From: a virus
Length of the DNA: 45,394 bases
IMG/VR virus record: IMGVR_UViG_3300043425_000071
Location: 1 to 45,394 of that record
Reading direction: 5' to 3' (one strand)
Part shown: piece by piece, positions 1 through 9,330 of the stretch
How the letters are laid out: the number at the start of each line of letters is the position of its first letter
How positions within the stretch are numbered: position 1 is the first letter of the stretch
Made by a program: the position numbers and the translations under genes
Notes under the pieces: generated by a model
What the model was told of the DNA's origin: nothing
The model's database searches: none
What the model saw: the letters and a program-made list of their open reading frames with translations, nothing else

Positions 1-69
1 ATAGGCATCGCGGTAAAGCAGGGAGTAACCCCTACCCCTACCCCTACCCCTACCCCTCAGCCAAGGAGA
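1..69. repeat. Terminal redundancy, left copy (matches 45320-45394)
   Basis: Bases 1-69 match 45320-45394 except for one additional CCCCTA unit in the right copy (69 versus 75 bp). Such an overlap at the ends of an assembled sequence usually means the molecule is circular or circularly permuted. It falls inside an open reading frame that stays open across the join, so it is unlikely to be a physical packaging end. Confidence 0.9.
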
Positions 70-102
70 CTGAAGGTTATCCCCTCTGCCAGTCGTTGGC
101 AT
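1..102 (-). CDS. Repeat-containing receptor-binding/fibre protein, N-terminal part (continues at window end)
   Basis: This is the 5' end of a gene that runs off the window start and resumes at the window end (44642-45394). ATG at 102-100 lies 3 nt after the stop of the upstream gene, with AAGG just before it, suggesting coupled translation. The first residues are MPTTGRGDNLQSPWL, followed by (Arg-Gly) repeats coded by a tandem AGGGGT hexamer (5 copies in this copy) and then YSLLYRDAY. Joining the ends gives a protein of 259 or 261 residues, depending on which repeat copy is used. The RG stretch is basic and probably flexible. Function is unknown; position in the tail-fibre block and the downstream repeats suggest a virion adhesin. 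Confidence 0.75.
   Translation of the reverse strand, partial: MPTTGRGDNLQSPWLRGRGRGRGRGYSLLYRDAY
25..58. repeat. CCCCTA hexanucleotide tandem repeat
   Basis: Tandem CCCCTA units (four full plus CCCCT), read on the minus strand as five AGG-GGT codon pairs, coding Arg-Gly repeats. The equivalent tract at the window end has six codon pairs. A 6-bp unit changes length without shifting frame. Confidence 0.9.
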
Positions 103-105
103 ACC

Positions 106-921
106 TTAGCCCTGCGTTTCTATGTAGGTTCCGTTCCAGTTGACAGCCGTGGTCGAAGAGGGAAACCACAGAAGTTGAAGAACGCTGTCGTTGTAAATAC
201 GAGGCATACCAGAGGTCAGGGCATCGACAGCGTTACCGATGTTAGCCGAGGTGACTTCAACTTGAGCGAGGATCCTGAACAGCACAAGGTGCATGGTCCC
301 AGAGGTGCGGGTTGCTGTCTGGATAAACGACGTAGGCGCACGAACACCCGTGTCCCCGGCAGCGAGGGTGAAGATCTCGAAGGTGCCAGCGGGAGGGGAG
401 GCGACACCAGTCAGCGTACCAGTTGCACCCGTGTTACCATCTTGGTCGGTATAAGTCAAAGTAACCGTAGGCGTACCAGCACCACCAGCCGCCGACCACT
501 CAATACCAGCCAAGACGCCTGCGCCGTTGGTAGTGCCTGCGTTATCACGAGCAGGAAGCGTAGCAGGGGTAATAGCCTGTGCGGCAGTAGAAGTGACCGA
601 CAAACCTGAGTTCTGCCACAGCCTGTCGATAAGAACTAAAGTCCCGGGTTGGGATGCGTTAATAGCCAGACGACCGAGGTGTGCGTTACCAGATACCGGG
701 TTGGTCCTGATAATCCGCCCGCCAGTGGAAGCCAAGGCAGGAGTTACAGCTTCGCCGTTGATGCCGATAGCCGTAGCCGTCGAAGCACCGGGGCTACCAG
801 CCGCATACCAAGGAGTGTAACCACGCATAGCCCCGACAGCGGCCATCGTGACACCCGTCTTGATAAGGGGCTGAGGGGCTTGGAAACCAGCGATAACGCC
901 GTCGAGAGTGGTAATGGGCAT
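106..921 (-). CDS. Virion structural protein (unknown role, tail/fibre region)
   Basis: A 271-residue protein rich in Ala, Gly, Thr and Ser with no signal peptide or membrane segment. It is beta-strand-like throughout, as in phage structural proteins. It starts 1 nt after the stop of the upstream 151-residue gene and is followed after 3 nt by the repeat adhesin, so the three are likely translated together. The N-terminus MPITTLDGVIAGFQAP resembles that of uncharacterised structural proteins seen in podovirus fibre modules. No enzymatic motif is visible. A virion role is inferred from neighbours and composition only. Confidence 0.7.
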   Translation of the reverse strand: MPITTLDGVIAGFQAPQPLIKTGVTMAAVGAMRGYTPWYAAGSPGASTATAIGINGEAVTPALASTGGRIIRTNPVSGNAHLGRLAINASQPGTLVLIDRLWQNSGLSVTSTAAQAITPATLPARDNAGTTNGAGVLAGIEWSAAGGAGTPTVTLTYTDQDGNTGATGTLTGVASPPAGTFEIFTLAAGDTGVRAPTSFIQTATRTSGTMHLVLFRILAQVEVTSANIGNAVDALTSGMPRIYNDSVLQLLWFPSSTTAVNWNGTYIETQG

Positions 922-922
922 A

Positions 923-1378
923 TTAGTTCACCGTGAAGGTGCAGACGCCCGAAGCGTTGATGGTGATCGACAGGGTGCCTGCCGTAGTCGACACAGAGCC
1001 ACCAGCCGTTTCCAAATCACAGAAGGCGAGGAGGAGGTCCGTCGAGGCAAGTGCGCCGTTGGCGTCCCCATCACGGACAATCAGCGCATACTTTGCAGTG
1101 ATGGTCGAGGAGGTCCACGATTGGTCGTCACAGTCGAAGGTGGTCACTGCGGCTGCACGAGTAGTCGTACACGTCAGAAGTTTACCGTGGGTCGAGTAAC
1201 CACCACCAGCGGCAACCTCGTTAGCCGAAGCGTCAGCCCAAGTCGAGTGGGTGTTTTGGTTAGGGGTGTGGGATGCAGTAACCAGAACCATACGGAAGGT
1301 GTTGGTGTCGAGGTCCAGTAGACCATCCACGATGCTCTCCATCGCGGCAGAGTAGACTTTCCATGAGCCTGCGGGCAT
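923..1378 (-). CDS. Virion structural protein (unknown role)
   Basis: A 151-residue Thr/Ser/Ala-rich protein with no membrane segment, starting MPAGSWKVYSAAMESIVDG. A clear AAGGAG ribosome site lies upstream of the ATG. It sits between the collagen-like fibre protein and the 271-residue structural protein in the minus-strand tail block. The sequence suggests a compact beta-rich fold like phage head or tail decoration proteins, but I recognise no named family. Confidence 0.65.
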   Translation of the reverse strand: MPAGSWKVYSAAMESIVDGLLDLDTNTFRMVLVTASHTPNQNTHSTWADASANEVAAGGGYSTHGKLLTCTTTRAAAVTTFDCDDQSWTSSTITAKYALIVRDGDANGALASTDLLLAFCDLETAGGSVSTTAGTLSITINASGVCTFTVN

Positions 1379-1391
1379 ATCTTAATTCTCC

Positions 1392-1820
1392 TTAGTTTGT
1401 ATCAATCCAGACAGTCCCGACATTCGGAGACGCAGGAGGTTCAGTTCCGACGAAGAGATTGGTGGGGCCGGGAGGACCAGAGGCACCAGCAGATGCCATA
1501 AGACCCCACTCTGGACTGTTCGCTCTAGGTTGTTTACCACGAGAAGCGACAAGAGCGATGAAGGTCGATCCCAAGTAGTTTACCATATCGAAGGGCTGGT
1601 AGTCAACTGAGGCCAACCAGTTGCCTTTCCACGACAGACCTTGGCCGTCCCTACCGTTGATGCCGTTCAGGCCATCTCTTCCGTCACGACCATCTTTACC
1701 GTTTACACCGTTAACACCATTGACCCCGTCGTTACCACGAGGGCCACGGATGAGATCCTCGACAGGGACAATCTTCTTGCCCCGCTTGAGCCTCTCTTCG
1801 ATCCTGACAATCTTAGCCAT
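1392..1820 (-). CDS. Collagen-like short tail fibre protein
   Basis: A 142-residue protein with a central collagen-like Gly-X-Y tract (about residues 26-58, GPRGNDGVNGVNGVNGKDGR then RDG and NGI triplets). After it comes a segment rich in aromatics (LSWKGNWLASVDYQPFDMVN) that resembles small carbohydrate-binding modules found in phage fibres. The C-terminal half has GPPGPTN and then TEPPASPNVGTVWIDTN, a motif common at the ends of phage fibre domains. Collagen-like tracts in phages form trimeric stalks. SD AAGGAG lies before the start. It follows the 888-residue lysozyme-domain protein by 2 nt. Confidence 0.75.
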   Translation of the reverse strand: MAKIVRIEERLKRGKKIVPVEDLIRGPRGNDGVNGVNGVNGKDGRDGRDGLNGINGRDGQGLSWKGNWLASVDYQPFDMVNYLGSTFIALVASRGKQPRANSPEWGLMASAGASGPPGPTNLFVGTEPPASPNVGTVWIDTN

Positions 1821-1822
1821 TG

Positions 1823-4489
1823 TTATGCTCCTTCGACAAGGCGGACAGAGCCATCAGGGAGGACAAAGGCCATACCCTCGACGAGTTCCCCAGCTTCGAT
1901 AGCTGCTTGTGCTTCCTCTTCAGTCTGGTAGAACTTCACTTCGTTAGGTTCGATACCCGCAAGGCGAAGCTGTCGTTTAGTCTTAGGTGAGAGGTTGTTG
2001 ATGAGTGCTTGGACTTCAGGATCGACAGCAGGAGCCTGTGCTTGTGCTTGGTCTTCCTGAGGCATCACACCCGTAGCAGCGTTGGAGAAGTCCACGGGCA
2101 TATCCGCCACAGCAGCCTCAGTCGAAGCAGGAGCAACCTCAGTTGTCGTGGGAGCAGGGACAGGGGACGCAGGGGCATTCTCGACAGCCCTCTGCATAGC
2201 CCCACCAGCCTGAGCAGCGACAGCGTTAGCATCCGTCGGACGTGCGCCACGGAAGCCACCACCGCTAACACCCGTCGTCCCAAACGAAGCAGTGCCGCCT
2301 TCAATCTCAGCGATCATCTGGTCCAGTTCAGCATCAGAGGCGTTCTGGAGACCTTCCCAAGTGCCACGAAGAGCAGCCCGCTTACCAGCCGGAGACTTGC
2401 CATCCATGACTTCCTGTGCGTGGAAGACGAACATCTGGTCCTGCACCTCAGGGGAGAAGACGGTGTCGTCAGGCAGGCCCATGCGCTGTGCCACGGCAGA
2501 GAGGGTACTACCGACGAATTGGTAACGACCCATCGGTGTGGCCTTGTAGCCGAGTTGTTTACGCGAGTAGTCTGCGTATTCACCATCAGAGAATGCTTTG
2601 AGTTCCCCGATAGTCATCTGGGAGACGTTAGTACCAGCGAAGGGTCCGCCCTCACGGTTAGCAAAGCCGAAGAGAGCGTTGTAGTCGCCACCACCTTCGA
2701 ACTTGTCGAGCAACTGTGCAGTGACAGAACCCGTGGGTGCAGTAGCAGACGTTGCATCCAGAGCGCCAGTCTGACCTTGCGGAGTCTCGACAGGAACCTC
2801 CAGAGCCTTCATCGTCTGGTCGATAACGTTGATAGCACCACGGCGCTCAAAGGCTTGGTTGAGACCGACAGGCTGGAAGGGCATACCTTCAGGCATTGGG
2901 ACGAGACCGCTAGCCAGCTTCTTGAGATCCCCGCCGTAGGTCTTACCGACCCAAGCGACAAACCCGTCTGCCTGCTGTTTAGTCCAGCCGTTCTTAGTCA
3001 TCAACGCCTGAGGGTCGAGGACGTAAGTAGAGCCATTCCAAGTAACGCCAAGGTTCGCTTCAATGGCTTCAAGGTTACGCTGCTGTCGTGCCTTCTCCGT
3101 ATTCAAACCAGAGCGAACATAGGTGCGGGCTACAGTAGCAGCCTCTGGGTCGATAGCATCAAGGGCTTTGATGTTCCCGATGAACTGAGGATTGCCGACA
3201 AGCTGCTTCAGGAAACTCTCGGAGAGGAATTCATTCTCTTTGTTGTTCATCAACACTGCGCCGATGGTGGCAGCATTCTCAGTGAACTGTTCACGAGCCT
3301 CAGGGCGGTTCAGGTCTTGGGGTTTAACGACACCAGCCAACTGACCAGAAGCGTTAAGGCCGTCAAAGATCTGCTGAGGCGTCTTACCTTCTACGTTGGC
3401 TTTTACATCGTCAGGAAGCGTAGAGAGGAAGGAGTTAGGATCAGCCTCGACGACAGAACCTTGGTCAGCAACAATCTGTCCGAAGAGGTTAGGTGTATTC
3501 AACTGAAGGTTAAGGCTCTTGCCTGCGTCCATAATGAAGGTTTCAACTTTACCCCCCATCAGGTTCGTCAGAGTGGCAGGGTCTTTGATTGCTGTAAGAG
3601 CGGCAAGAGCCGACTCAGGTGAACCGTCACCAGCAGCCAACATGGACCGAGCGAAAGAGTTAGCAATCTCAGAAGCGAGAGTTTCGTTAGACGACGCCTT
3701 CTCAAATGCAGTGAATGCGTTGTCGACAGCCGTGATCTTATCTTGTGTCGCCTTCCACTGTTCATCAGACACACCAACAGGGCGGGTCAGTTGGAACTTC
3801 ATCTGTGACCACTGAGCCTGAAGGTTGGCAATCTCCTGAGGACCGACAGGCGTTCCTTGAGCAGCAGAAGCAGCCATAGCCCCGAAGGTCGTATTGATGA
3901 AGGTATCGACAGCGCCCGTATAAGCCGCCTCAGACTGTGTCGTCCACTTGTAGTTCGCCTCAGTTTTTGACCGTGCGATCTCATTCTCCATCGCAGTCAT
4001 CTGAGCCTGCTGCCCGATAGCATACTCGATACGCTGCTGCTCCGTCCAGTCTTTGTTGACAGCAAACGACGCAGTGTAGAGGGCCTGAACCTTGGGGTCG
4101 TTAAGCTGGGCCTGCATAACCGTAGCTTCAACGTCCATACCGTAGCCCTGCCACGGGCGACCAGTAACAGTGGTGTAAACGTCTTCGTACTCTTTACCGA
4201 AGCTGATGCCTTGTGCCGCGAAGTTAGAGGCAAGCTGTCGTTCAGCAATCTGAGCAGCCGATTCTCCACGCTCCTGACGGATAGCCTCAACACGCTCCAA
4301 CCCTTGTTGGAAAACGACGAGGTTAGGGTCAGTCTTAGGTGCGGCTGATTTAGAATCCTCCTTTGCAGATGCGAAGGACTTTACAAAACTACCAGCCACC
4401 TCAGCCAACGCACCGAAGGTAGACGGGGTTTCCACAGGCTGATTGAAGCGAACTTCAGAGGAGAGTTGAGGTGCGAAAGCGTCAGCCAT
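1823..4489 (-). CDS. Internal virion protein with lysozyme-like domain
   Basis: An 888-residue protein. The N-terminal two thirds are Ala/Gln-rich, largely helical and without recognised motifs. At roughly residues 595-705 there is a muramidase-like domain: FEGGGDYNALFGFANREGG, then PMGRYQFVGSTL and SPEVQDQMFVFHAQ, a pattern seen in phage cell-wall hydrolases where an early Glu and the GRYQ segment line the active site. The C-terminal tail is Pro/Ala/Glu-rich and low in complexity. ATG overlaps the stop of the 1461-residue gene (TAATG). Ejected internal proteins with muralytic domains, such as T7 gp16, open the peptidoglycan for DNA entry, and the position after two other core-type proteins fits that role. 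Confidence 0.75.
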   Translation of the reverse strand: MADAFAPQLSSEVRFNQPVETPSTFGALAEVAGSFVKSFASAKEDSKSAAPKTDPNLVVFQQGLERVEAIRQERGESAAQIAERQLASNFAAQGISFGKEYEDVYTTVTGRPWQGYGMDVEATVMQAQLNDPKVQALYTASFAVNKDWTEQQRIEYAIGQQAQMTAMENEIARSKTEANYKWTTQSEAAYTGAVDTFINTTFGAMAASAAQGTPVGPQEIANLQAQWSQMKFQLTRPVGVSDEQWKATQDKITAVDNAFTAFEKASSNETLASEIANSFARSMLAAGDGSPESALAALTAIKDPATLTNLMGGKVETFIMDAGKSLNLQLNTPNLFGQIVADQGSVVEADPNSFLSTLPDDVKANVEGKTPQQIFDGLNASGQLAGVVKPQDLNRPEAREQFTENAATIGAVLMNNKENEFLSESFLKQLVGNPQFIGNIKALDAIDPEAATVARTYVRSGLNTEKARQQRNLEAIEANLGVTWNGSTYVLDPQALMTKNGWTKQQADGFVAWVGKTYGGDLKKLASGLVPMPEGMPFQPVGLNQAFERRGAINVIDQTMKALEVPVETPQGQTGALDATSATAPTGSVTAQLLDKFEGGGDYNALFGFANREGGPFAGTNVSQMTIGELKAFSDGEYADYSRKQLGYKATPMGRYQFVGSTLSAVAQRMGLPDDTVFSPEVQDQMFVFHAQEVMDGKSPAGKRAALRGTWEGLQNASDAELDQMIAEIEGGTASFGTTGVSGGGFRGARPTDANAVAAQAGGAMQRAVENAPASPVPAPTTTEVAPASTEAAVADMPVDFSNAATGVMPQEDQAQAQAPAVDPEVQALINNLSPKTKRQLRLAGIEPNEVKFYQTEEEAQAAIEAGELVEGMAFVLPDGSVRLVEGA

Positions 4490-7400
4490 TATTCGTTATT
4501 CCCTTGGAGGAGAGCCTGTGCGGCCTGATAGCCGTAGAGGTTGTCGTTCTTGATAAGATTGTCTTGGATCTTAGCCCACGACGAGTCTAGTTTAGTCCGA
4601 GCAGACTTACGAAGAGAGTTCATCTCATTCATGGAGAAGCCAGAGAAGGAGATACGTTCGTGGAGTTCTTGCGTCAGTTTGATGGCTTTGTCGATGTCTT
4701 CTACGTTCCCGCTCTCAAGAAGCATGAAGATGTACTCTGCATCCTTGTTGACTTGCTTCCTGAAGTCAGTGAACTTCTTCGTGCTAGTGAAGAGGTCAGT
4801 CTGGCGGGCGTAGTGTTCAGTGACTTCGATAGGAGTGAAGCCAAGGAGTGCGACCATACCGTCCCCGACAGACATCTCATACGGGAGAGCAGTACCCGTC
4901 TTCGAGCGGTAGATGCCGTTGTTGAAGATACCTTGAGCCTTGGCTAGGTTGTCGACACCAGACGGGATACGCAGAAGGGCGATGGCATCCTCAGTCAACG
5001 ACGCAGACTGCCCGTAGAGAAGGGTGGAGAGTGCATTGGTGACACCAGTGTAGAGACCACCAGCGATCTGACCAGAAGGGCCACCGATGACTTCGAGGAA
5101 CTTGCCTTCGCTGAGGTTCTTCCAAGTATCCACGATAGCGCCCATAGGAGCGAGGCGATTGGCAGTAGAGATCGTTCCTTCTACTCCCATCTCTTCTAGC
5201 ATAGCTTTGGTCAGTGCGTCAAGTGCGCCATACTTCAGAGCCACATACCAGTTGCTGTCGGGCTTGATGCCGATTTTCTCACCAATGTAGTCAGCAGCCG
5301 AAGCAGCACCAAAGCCAGTGAGACCGTAGAACGGCACCATCATCGTAAAGAGACGACCACGTTCAGCAAGTGTCAGGTCACGTCCGACAAGGACTTGTTC
5401 CATAGCGCGCATGGTGTAGGACAGCCACTGCGTAGGAACCTTCATGAAGCCTGATTGGATCTTACCACGAGATAGGGACGACATGTTGAACGTCAAGGTC
5501 TGCTCACGCTGGGTGATCCACTGACGTGCTTGGTCCGAGAAGAGCGAGGTGTTAGGGAACTTAGCCTTCCACTCAAGGATAGCCGTATTCATTGCTGTCA
5601 GGCGGGTCATACGTTCACCAGCCTTAAAGGGCAGAAGACCAGCATCCAGACCCTTGTCGATCAGCTTGGAGCCGTAGTAGGACGCAGCGGAGGTGGTCGA
5701 GTAGCGCATGTCTTCGCCCTTCCACCCGGAGATACCAAAGCCGACGCCAGTACCGTCTTCAATAGCATCCCCTTCGACAATGGCACGACCACTAGTTCGG
5801 ATGTACTCGACCCAATCCTTAGCCTCTTTCTCGCTGATGCCTGCTGCCTTAGCGAAGCGTTTGATTGCTTCGTCGCCAGCACCGAGATCGACAGCCCGAA
5901 GAGCCGACCGAAGCGGGACAGTAAGGGCAGATCCCTTTAGGCCAGCCTTAGGGGAGATAGCCATAATGGTCGTGGCATGGAACCCCTGCATCATCAACTG
6001 AGAAACGTTGAAGAAGCCGAAGGCGGATTGGAAGCCAATCTTCAGAAGGATGTTTGTCGGGTCAGGGGCAGACATCTTTAGACCCGTCTTGTCGAAGACG
6101 AACTCAGCCAACTTCTGACCAAGACCTTCCATGTAGACGGAGAAGTCGTCTTGTGCGTTTATCTTACGCAGGGTGATGTCACGGAGTTCACGCATACGAG
6201 TAGCAAATTCGTCGTTGCCTGTCACATTCGCACGACGGAAGAGTTCTTCGTAACTGTTGGGCGACACACCCTGAGGGAACCACGAGCGGTTCATCTGTTG
6301 GGCTTTCTTCACCCAGCCGACCATAGCATTACGCCCGTAGGCGCGGTTGGAGTAGGTGAAAGCAGACTGGCCAAACTGGCCAAGGATAGAGTTGACGGGG
6401 TCTTCGTTAACTGCACGACCACCACCAAAGTCCAAGAGAACCTTGTTGTTACGGCGCATGTCGTTTTCGATGTAGTCCTCGGCGCGCATACCGACGAACA
6501 CACCCTCACCTTCGACTTCGCTGTCGAGGATGTCCCCGTCTCTGCCTTTGTAGCCTACCTCACCACGGGTAAGATCCCAGCCCTCGTCGTTAGCAAACTT
6601 GTTGAAATCCTCCACCGTCATGATGGCAGGGTTCCAATCGTTGTTCGCTTGCACAAACTCGTCCGTAAGATCACCCTCACGCATAGCCCGCTGGAGGTTG
6701 CCAAGTTGCTCCTTGGCAAGTTTGGCTTGCTTCTCGGAGAATGTACCCATCAGCGCCTTGAGACGCTTGTCACCGAGAACGACAAAGTAGTTCAGTTGAG
6801 GATTGATACGAGAGCCACCGGGGTTGTAGCCCATGACATCCGAGGGGTCGATAAGGCGAGTCTCTTGGGGTACGACGATGTAGGCTTGACCGTCAGCCGT
6901 GGGTTTGTCGAGTTTCCACACGGGCATGTTGTCGGGGATGTCCTGAATACGGATCTTAGCCCCGGTGTCCCCGTCGAGGATACGAGCGTCAGCAGGAACA
7001 TCACCTTTGTTGACAACCTTAGCAGGAGCGAAGTAGTTCTCACGCACCTTGACTGAAGTCTGATAACCCTTCTCAATGTAACGACGAAGGATGTTCTGGG
7101 TCTTCAGAAGGTAGTCAGCCTCTTCGATCTGGGCAAGAGCCTCATAGGCTTCAAAGGCTTTCTGAGAAGGCTCTTCCCCATTGGGGTGCATCTGCTTGTA
7201 CTTGGCGTAGAACTCACCTTCCGTGTAACGCACACGCATTGCAGCGTCAGGGCCATCCCGAAGCTGGGTGTAGACCGCCTGAACGGTGTAACGTTCCTTA
7301 GCCGGCAGCGAACCAATCTTTTGGATGTACGGTTCGATGATGTTGCCTTTGATGGCAGCGCGGGAGGATTCCGCCATGTTGGCGAGGTTGTTGATACGCG

Positions 7401-8874
7401 ACACATCCCGCAGGGCTGTAGAACCTAGCCAATAGTTGTTCATGATCAAGCCCGCCGTATTGCGGACGACAGCACTGACCGATCCTTTCCAGCCAGCCTC
7501 AGTGAGCAAGGTCTGCGTCGGGTCGATAGCCTCAGGGAGACCTTCGATGTTCAGACGTTCCTTAGCCTCAATGACGTAACCCTTCTTCAGGTCGTTAGCA
7601 TCGACAGGAACGATCTCTGCATTAGGTACACGGGTCTTCACATCTTCAAGGAACTTGACAAGCGCACGAGGAGGATTCCCTGCGCGGGTAGCCTTGAAGG
7701 GCTGACCATCAGATGCACGACCAACTCGGATTACCGACACATACTGGCCCAAACCTTCATCGACAACTTTGAAGTCGTTAATCGGGCTACCGATGTTCTT
7801 GGCGTAGTCGTCTACGTTTTTTGAGGCTACACGTTTGATGGTCTCTTCATCAACCACACGACCAAATGCGCCCTTCCTGAACATGTCGTCCATCTCTTGG
7901 GCGATCTTGTTCTCAGAATACTTCTTAGCCCATACACCCTGCGAAGGACGTACAGGCTGAGGGGCGTTGTCGAGAATGGAGGGGGAAACGTTGGAGAGGA
8001 CTTCAGGGTCAGGAGATGCCTTCAGGACAGCCTCAGCGGCGTCTACAGCGGCCTCTGGGCCTTTGACAGCAGCTACCCTACCTACCGTGGTCGAGGCGCT
8101 TACAGCGGCCTTTGCACCGCCTCTGACGGCCTTTACAGCGATGCCTACCGTGGCGCTAGTAGCGATGTCCACAGCACCCATGATTTGGTTGAAGCCCTTG
8201 TTAGGGTCGTAGCCTGCGCCAGCGACTTCTGCTTCGAGTTCTTCGAAGGCACCAAGAGTGTTGCTACGGAAGATGCCTTCTTGGGCTACTTGCTCCATGT
8301 AGCCTTCGAACCACACCTTGAACTCATTAGGTGGTAGGGTAGAGGCTTTGTTGAGGATCTCACGGCTGGTTGCTTCAGTATCTCCCGTTACGTCTTCAAA
8401 TGTGCCGATAGGGGAGACTGCACGGAGGAAACGGTCAACAGCATCGACGCCACGACCAAATGCAGACTTCTCCTCAGCGATAGACTTCTTACGGTTGGAG
8501 AGCATCTCCTGTGCGATTTGGTAGTTCGTCGTGATACGAGCATCGACAGCAGAGTAGTCGGCACTCTCCGTCATCATGGCCTGCTCTGCAACGAACTCAG
8601 GGTTGCCCATGAACTCGCTGTTCTTCACACCGATGTCAGCCGCCGCCGTCTGGAGTTCTTCTGCTGAGGCTCCCGTCTCGTAGCCACGGATGAAGAGGTC
8701 GTATATCTGATTGCCGCTGCTAGACGACACACGGGCTTTAGCCTCTTCCGTCGAGATAGGCTCACCTGTTACAGCGGTGATGTCGTCAGTTCGTTCTTCG
8801 ACAGGCTTGTTAACCCTACCAAACTTCTCGTCTAGGGTCTGCACCTCGAAGTTATAGCCGAGGGTGTTAGCCAT
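4489..8874 (-). CDS. Giant internal virion (core/ejection) protein
   Basis: At 1461 residues this is the largest gene in the window. It is mostly helical and charged, with Ala/Lys/Glu-rich stretches, no signal peptide and no catalytic motif I can identify. Some short hydrophobic, Gly/Ala-rich stretches (around residues 230-250 and in the C-terminal third) could interact with membrane. Its size and place between a small Gly/Ala-rich protein and a lysozyme-domain protein match the core protein order of T7-like phages (gp14-gp15-gp16). It probably belongs to the ejection apparatus that forms a trans-envelope channel. The function is inferred from context rather than from motifs. It overlaps both neighbours by 1 nt. 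Confidence 0.7.
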   Translation of the reverse strand: MANTLGYNFEVQTLDEKFGRVNKPVEERTDDITAVTGEPISTEEAKARVSSSSGNQIYDLFIRGYETGASAEELQTAAADIGVKNSEFMGNPEFVAEQAMMTESADYSAVDARITTNYQIAQEMLSNRKKSIAEEKSAFGRGVDAVDRFLRAVSPIGTFEDVTGDTEATSREILNKASTLPPNEFKVWFEGYMEQVAQEGIFRSNTLGAFEELEAEVAGAGYDPNKGFNQIMGAVDIATSATVGIAVKAVRGGAKAAVSASTTVGRVAAVKGPEAAVDAAEAVLKASPDPEVLSNVSPSILDNAPQPVRPSQGVWAKKYSENKIAQEMDDMFRKGAFGRVVDEETIKRVASKNVDDYAKNIGSPINDFKVVDEGLGQYVSVIRVGRASDGQPFKATRAGNPPRALVKFLEDVKTRVPNAEIVPVDANDLKKGYVIEAKERLNIEGLPEAIDPTQTLLTEAGWKGSVSAVVRNTAGLIMNNYWLGSTALRDVSRINNLANMAESSRAAIKGNIIEPYIQKIGSLPAKERYTVQAVYTQLRDGPDAAMRVRYTEGEFYAKYKQMHPNGEEPSQKAFEAYEALAQIEEADYLLKTQNILRRYIEKGYQTSVKVRENYFAPAKVVNKGDVPADARILDGDTGAKIRIQDIPDNMPVWKLDKPTADGQAYIVVPQETRLIDPSDVMGYNPGGSRINPQLNYFVVLGDKRLKALMGTFSEKQAKLAKEQLGNLQRAMREGDLTDEFVQANNDWNPAIMTVEDFNKFANDEGWDLTRGEVGYKGRDGDILDSEVEGEGVFVGMRAEDYIENDMRRNNKVLLDFGGGRAVNEDPVNSILGQFGQSAFTYSNRAYGRNAMVGWVKKAQQMNRSWFPQGVSPNSYEELFRRANVTGNDEFATRMRELRDITLRKINAQDDFSVYMEGLGQKLAEFVFDKTGLKMSAPDPTNILLKIGFQSAFGFFNVSQLMMQGFHATTIMAISPKAGLKGSALTVPLRSALRAVDLGAGDEAIKRFAKAAGISEKEAKDWVEYIRTSGRAIVEGDAIEDGTGVGFGISGWKGEDMRYSTTSAASYYGSKLIDKGLDAGLLPFKAGERMTRLTAMNTAILEWKAKFPNTSLFSDQARQWITQREQTLTFNMSSLSRGKIQSGFMKVPTQWLSYTMRAMEQVLVGRDLTLAERGRLFTMMVPFYGLTGFGAASAADYIGEKIGIKPDSNWYVALKYGALDALTKAMLEEMGVEGTISTANRLAPMGAIVDTWKNLSEGKFLEVIGGPSGQIAGGLYTGVTNALSTLLYGQSASLTEDAIALLRIPSGVDNLAKAQGIFNNGIYRSKTGTALPYEMSVGDGMVALLGFTPIEVTEHYARQTDLFTSTKKFTDFRKQVNKDAEYIFMLLESGNVEDIDKAIKLTQELHERISFSGFSMNEMNSLRKSARTKLDSSWAKIQDNLIKNDNLYGYQAAQALLQGNNE

Positions 8875-9329
8875 TACGCAATACCCGACAGAAGTTTACC
8901 AGCGTCAGGGCCTTGAGCGCCACCGCCCATGTTCGGGAACAGAGTGCCGAATCCGCCGCCAGCTTGGAACAGAGAACTGCCGAAGCCAGCGATAGCCATA
9001 CCAGTGCTTGCCTTGGTCTGAGCGACACCAATCTCCTTCGACAGGCCAGACATTTGCCCAGAGAAGCCAAGAGCGCCACCAACCTGAGAGGTCAGGGATG
9101 CAGTTCCACCAGCAGCGCCAGAGCCACCAGCACCACCAAGAGCCTGTGCGGATGCCAGAGTCTGCGCCCGACGAATCTGAGCCTCGCGGATAGCCTGACG
9201 CTGGGAACGACGAGTAGCCAACTCTTGCTGTCGTTGGGTAAGGGCCGCAGCCTTCTTTTGCTGGTTAGCCGCCATTATGGTACCACCAACGGAAGCAACT
9301 GCGCCGATAACTGCTAGAGCCTGTGGCAT
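8874..9329 (-). CDS. Small internal virion protein (gp14-like)
   Basis: A 151-residue protein. Residues 1-20 (MPQALAVIGAVASVGGTIMA) form a hydrophobic helix. An Arg/Gln-rich amphipathic helix follows (about 21-60), and the rest is Gly/Ala/Ser-rich (GGAGGSGAAGGTASL, then GFGSSLFQAGGGFGTLFPNM). This architecture is typical of the small internal virion protein of T7-like podoviruses, which inserts into the outer membrane during ejection. It is directly upstream of the giant internal protein with a 1-nt overlap. The assignment rests on composition, size and position. Confidence 0.65.
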   Translation of the reverse strand: MPQALAVIGAVASVGGTIMAANQQKKAAALTQRQQELATRRSQRQAIREAQIRRAQTLASAQALGGAGGSGAAGGTASLTSQVGGALGFSGQMSGLSKEIGVAQTKASTGMAIAGFGSSLFQAGGGFGTLFPNMGGGAQGPDAGKLLSGIA

Positions 9330-9330
9330 A

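Noticed and set aside
25-58. Telomere-like CCCCTA repeat as a physical chromosome end
   Set aside because: The tract is inside an open frame that continues across the window ends, so it is a coding repeat and not a telomere.
2009-3622. Long plus-strand open frame (537 codons)
   Set aside because: It lies antisense to the internal virion protein, lacks a ribosome site and gives a low-complexity Arg/Ser/Leu-rich product typical of a shadow frame. The same holds for 16136-17719 and 14210-15517.
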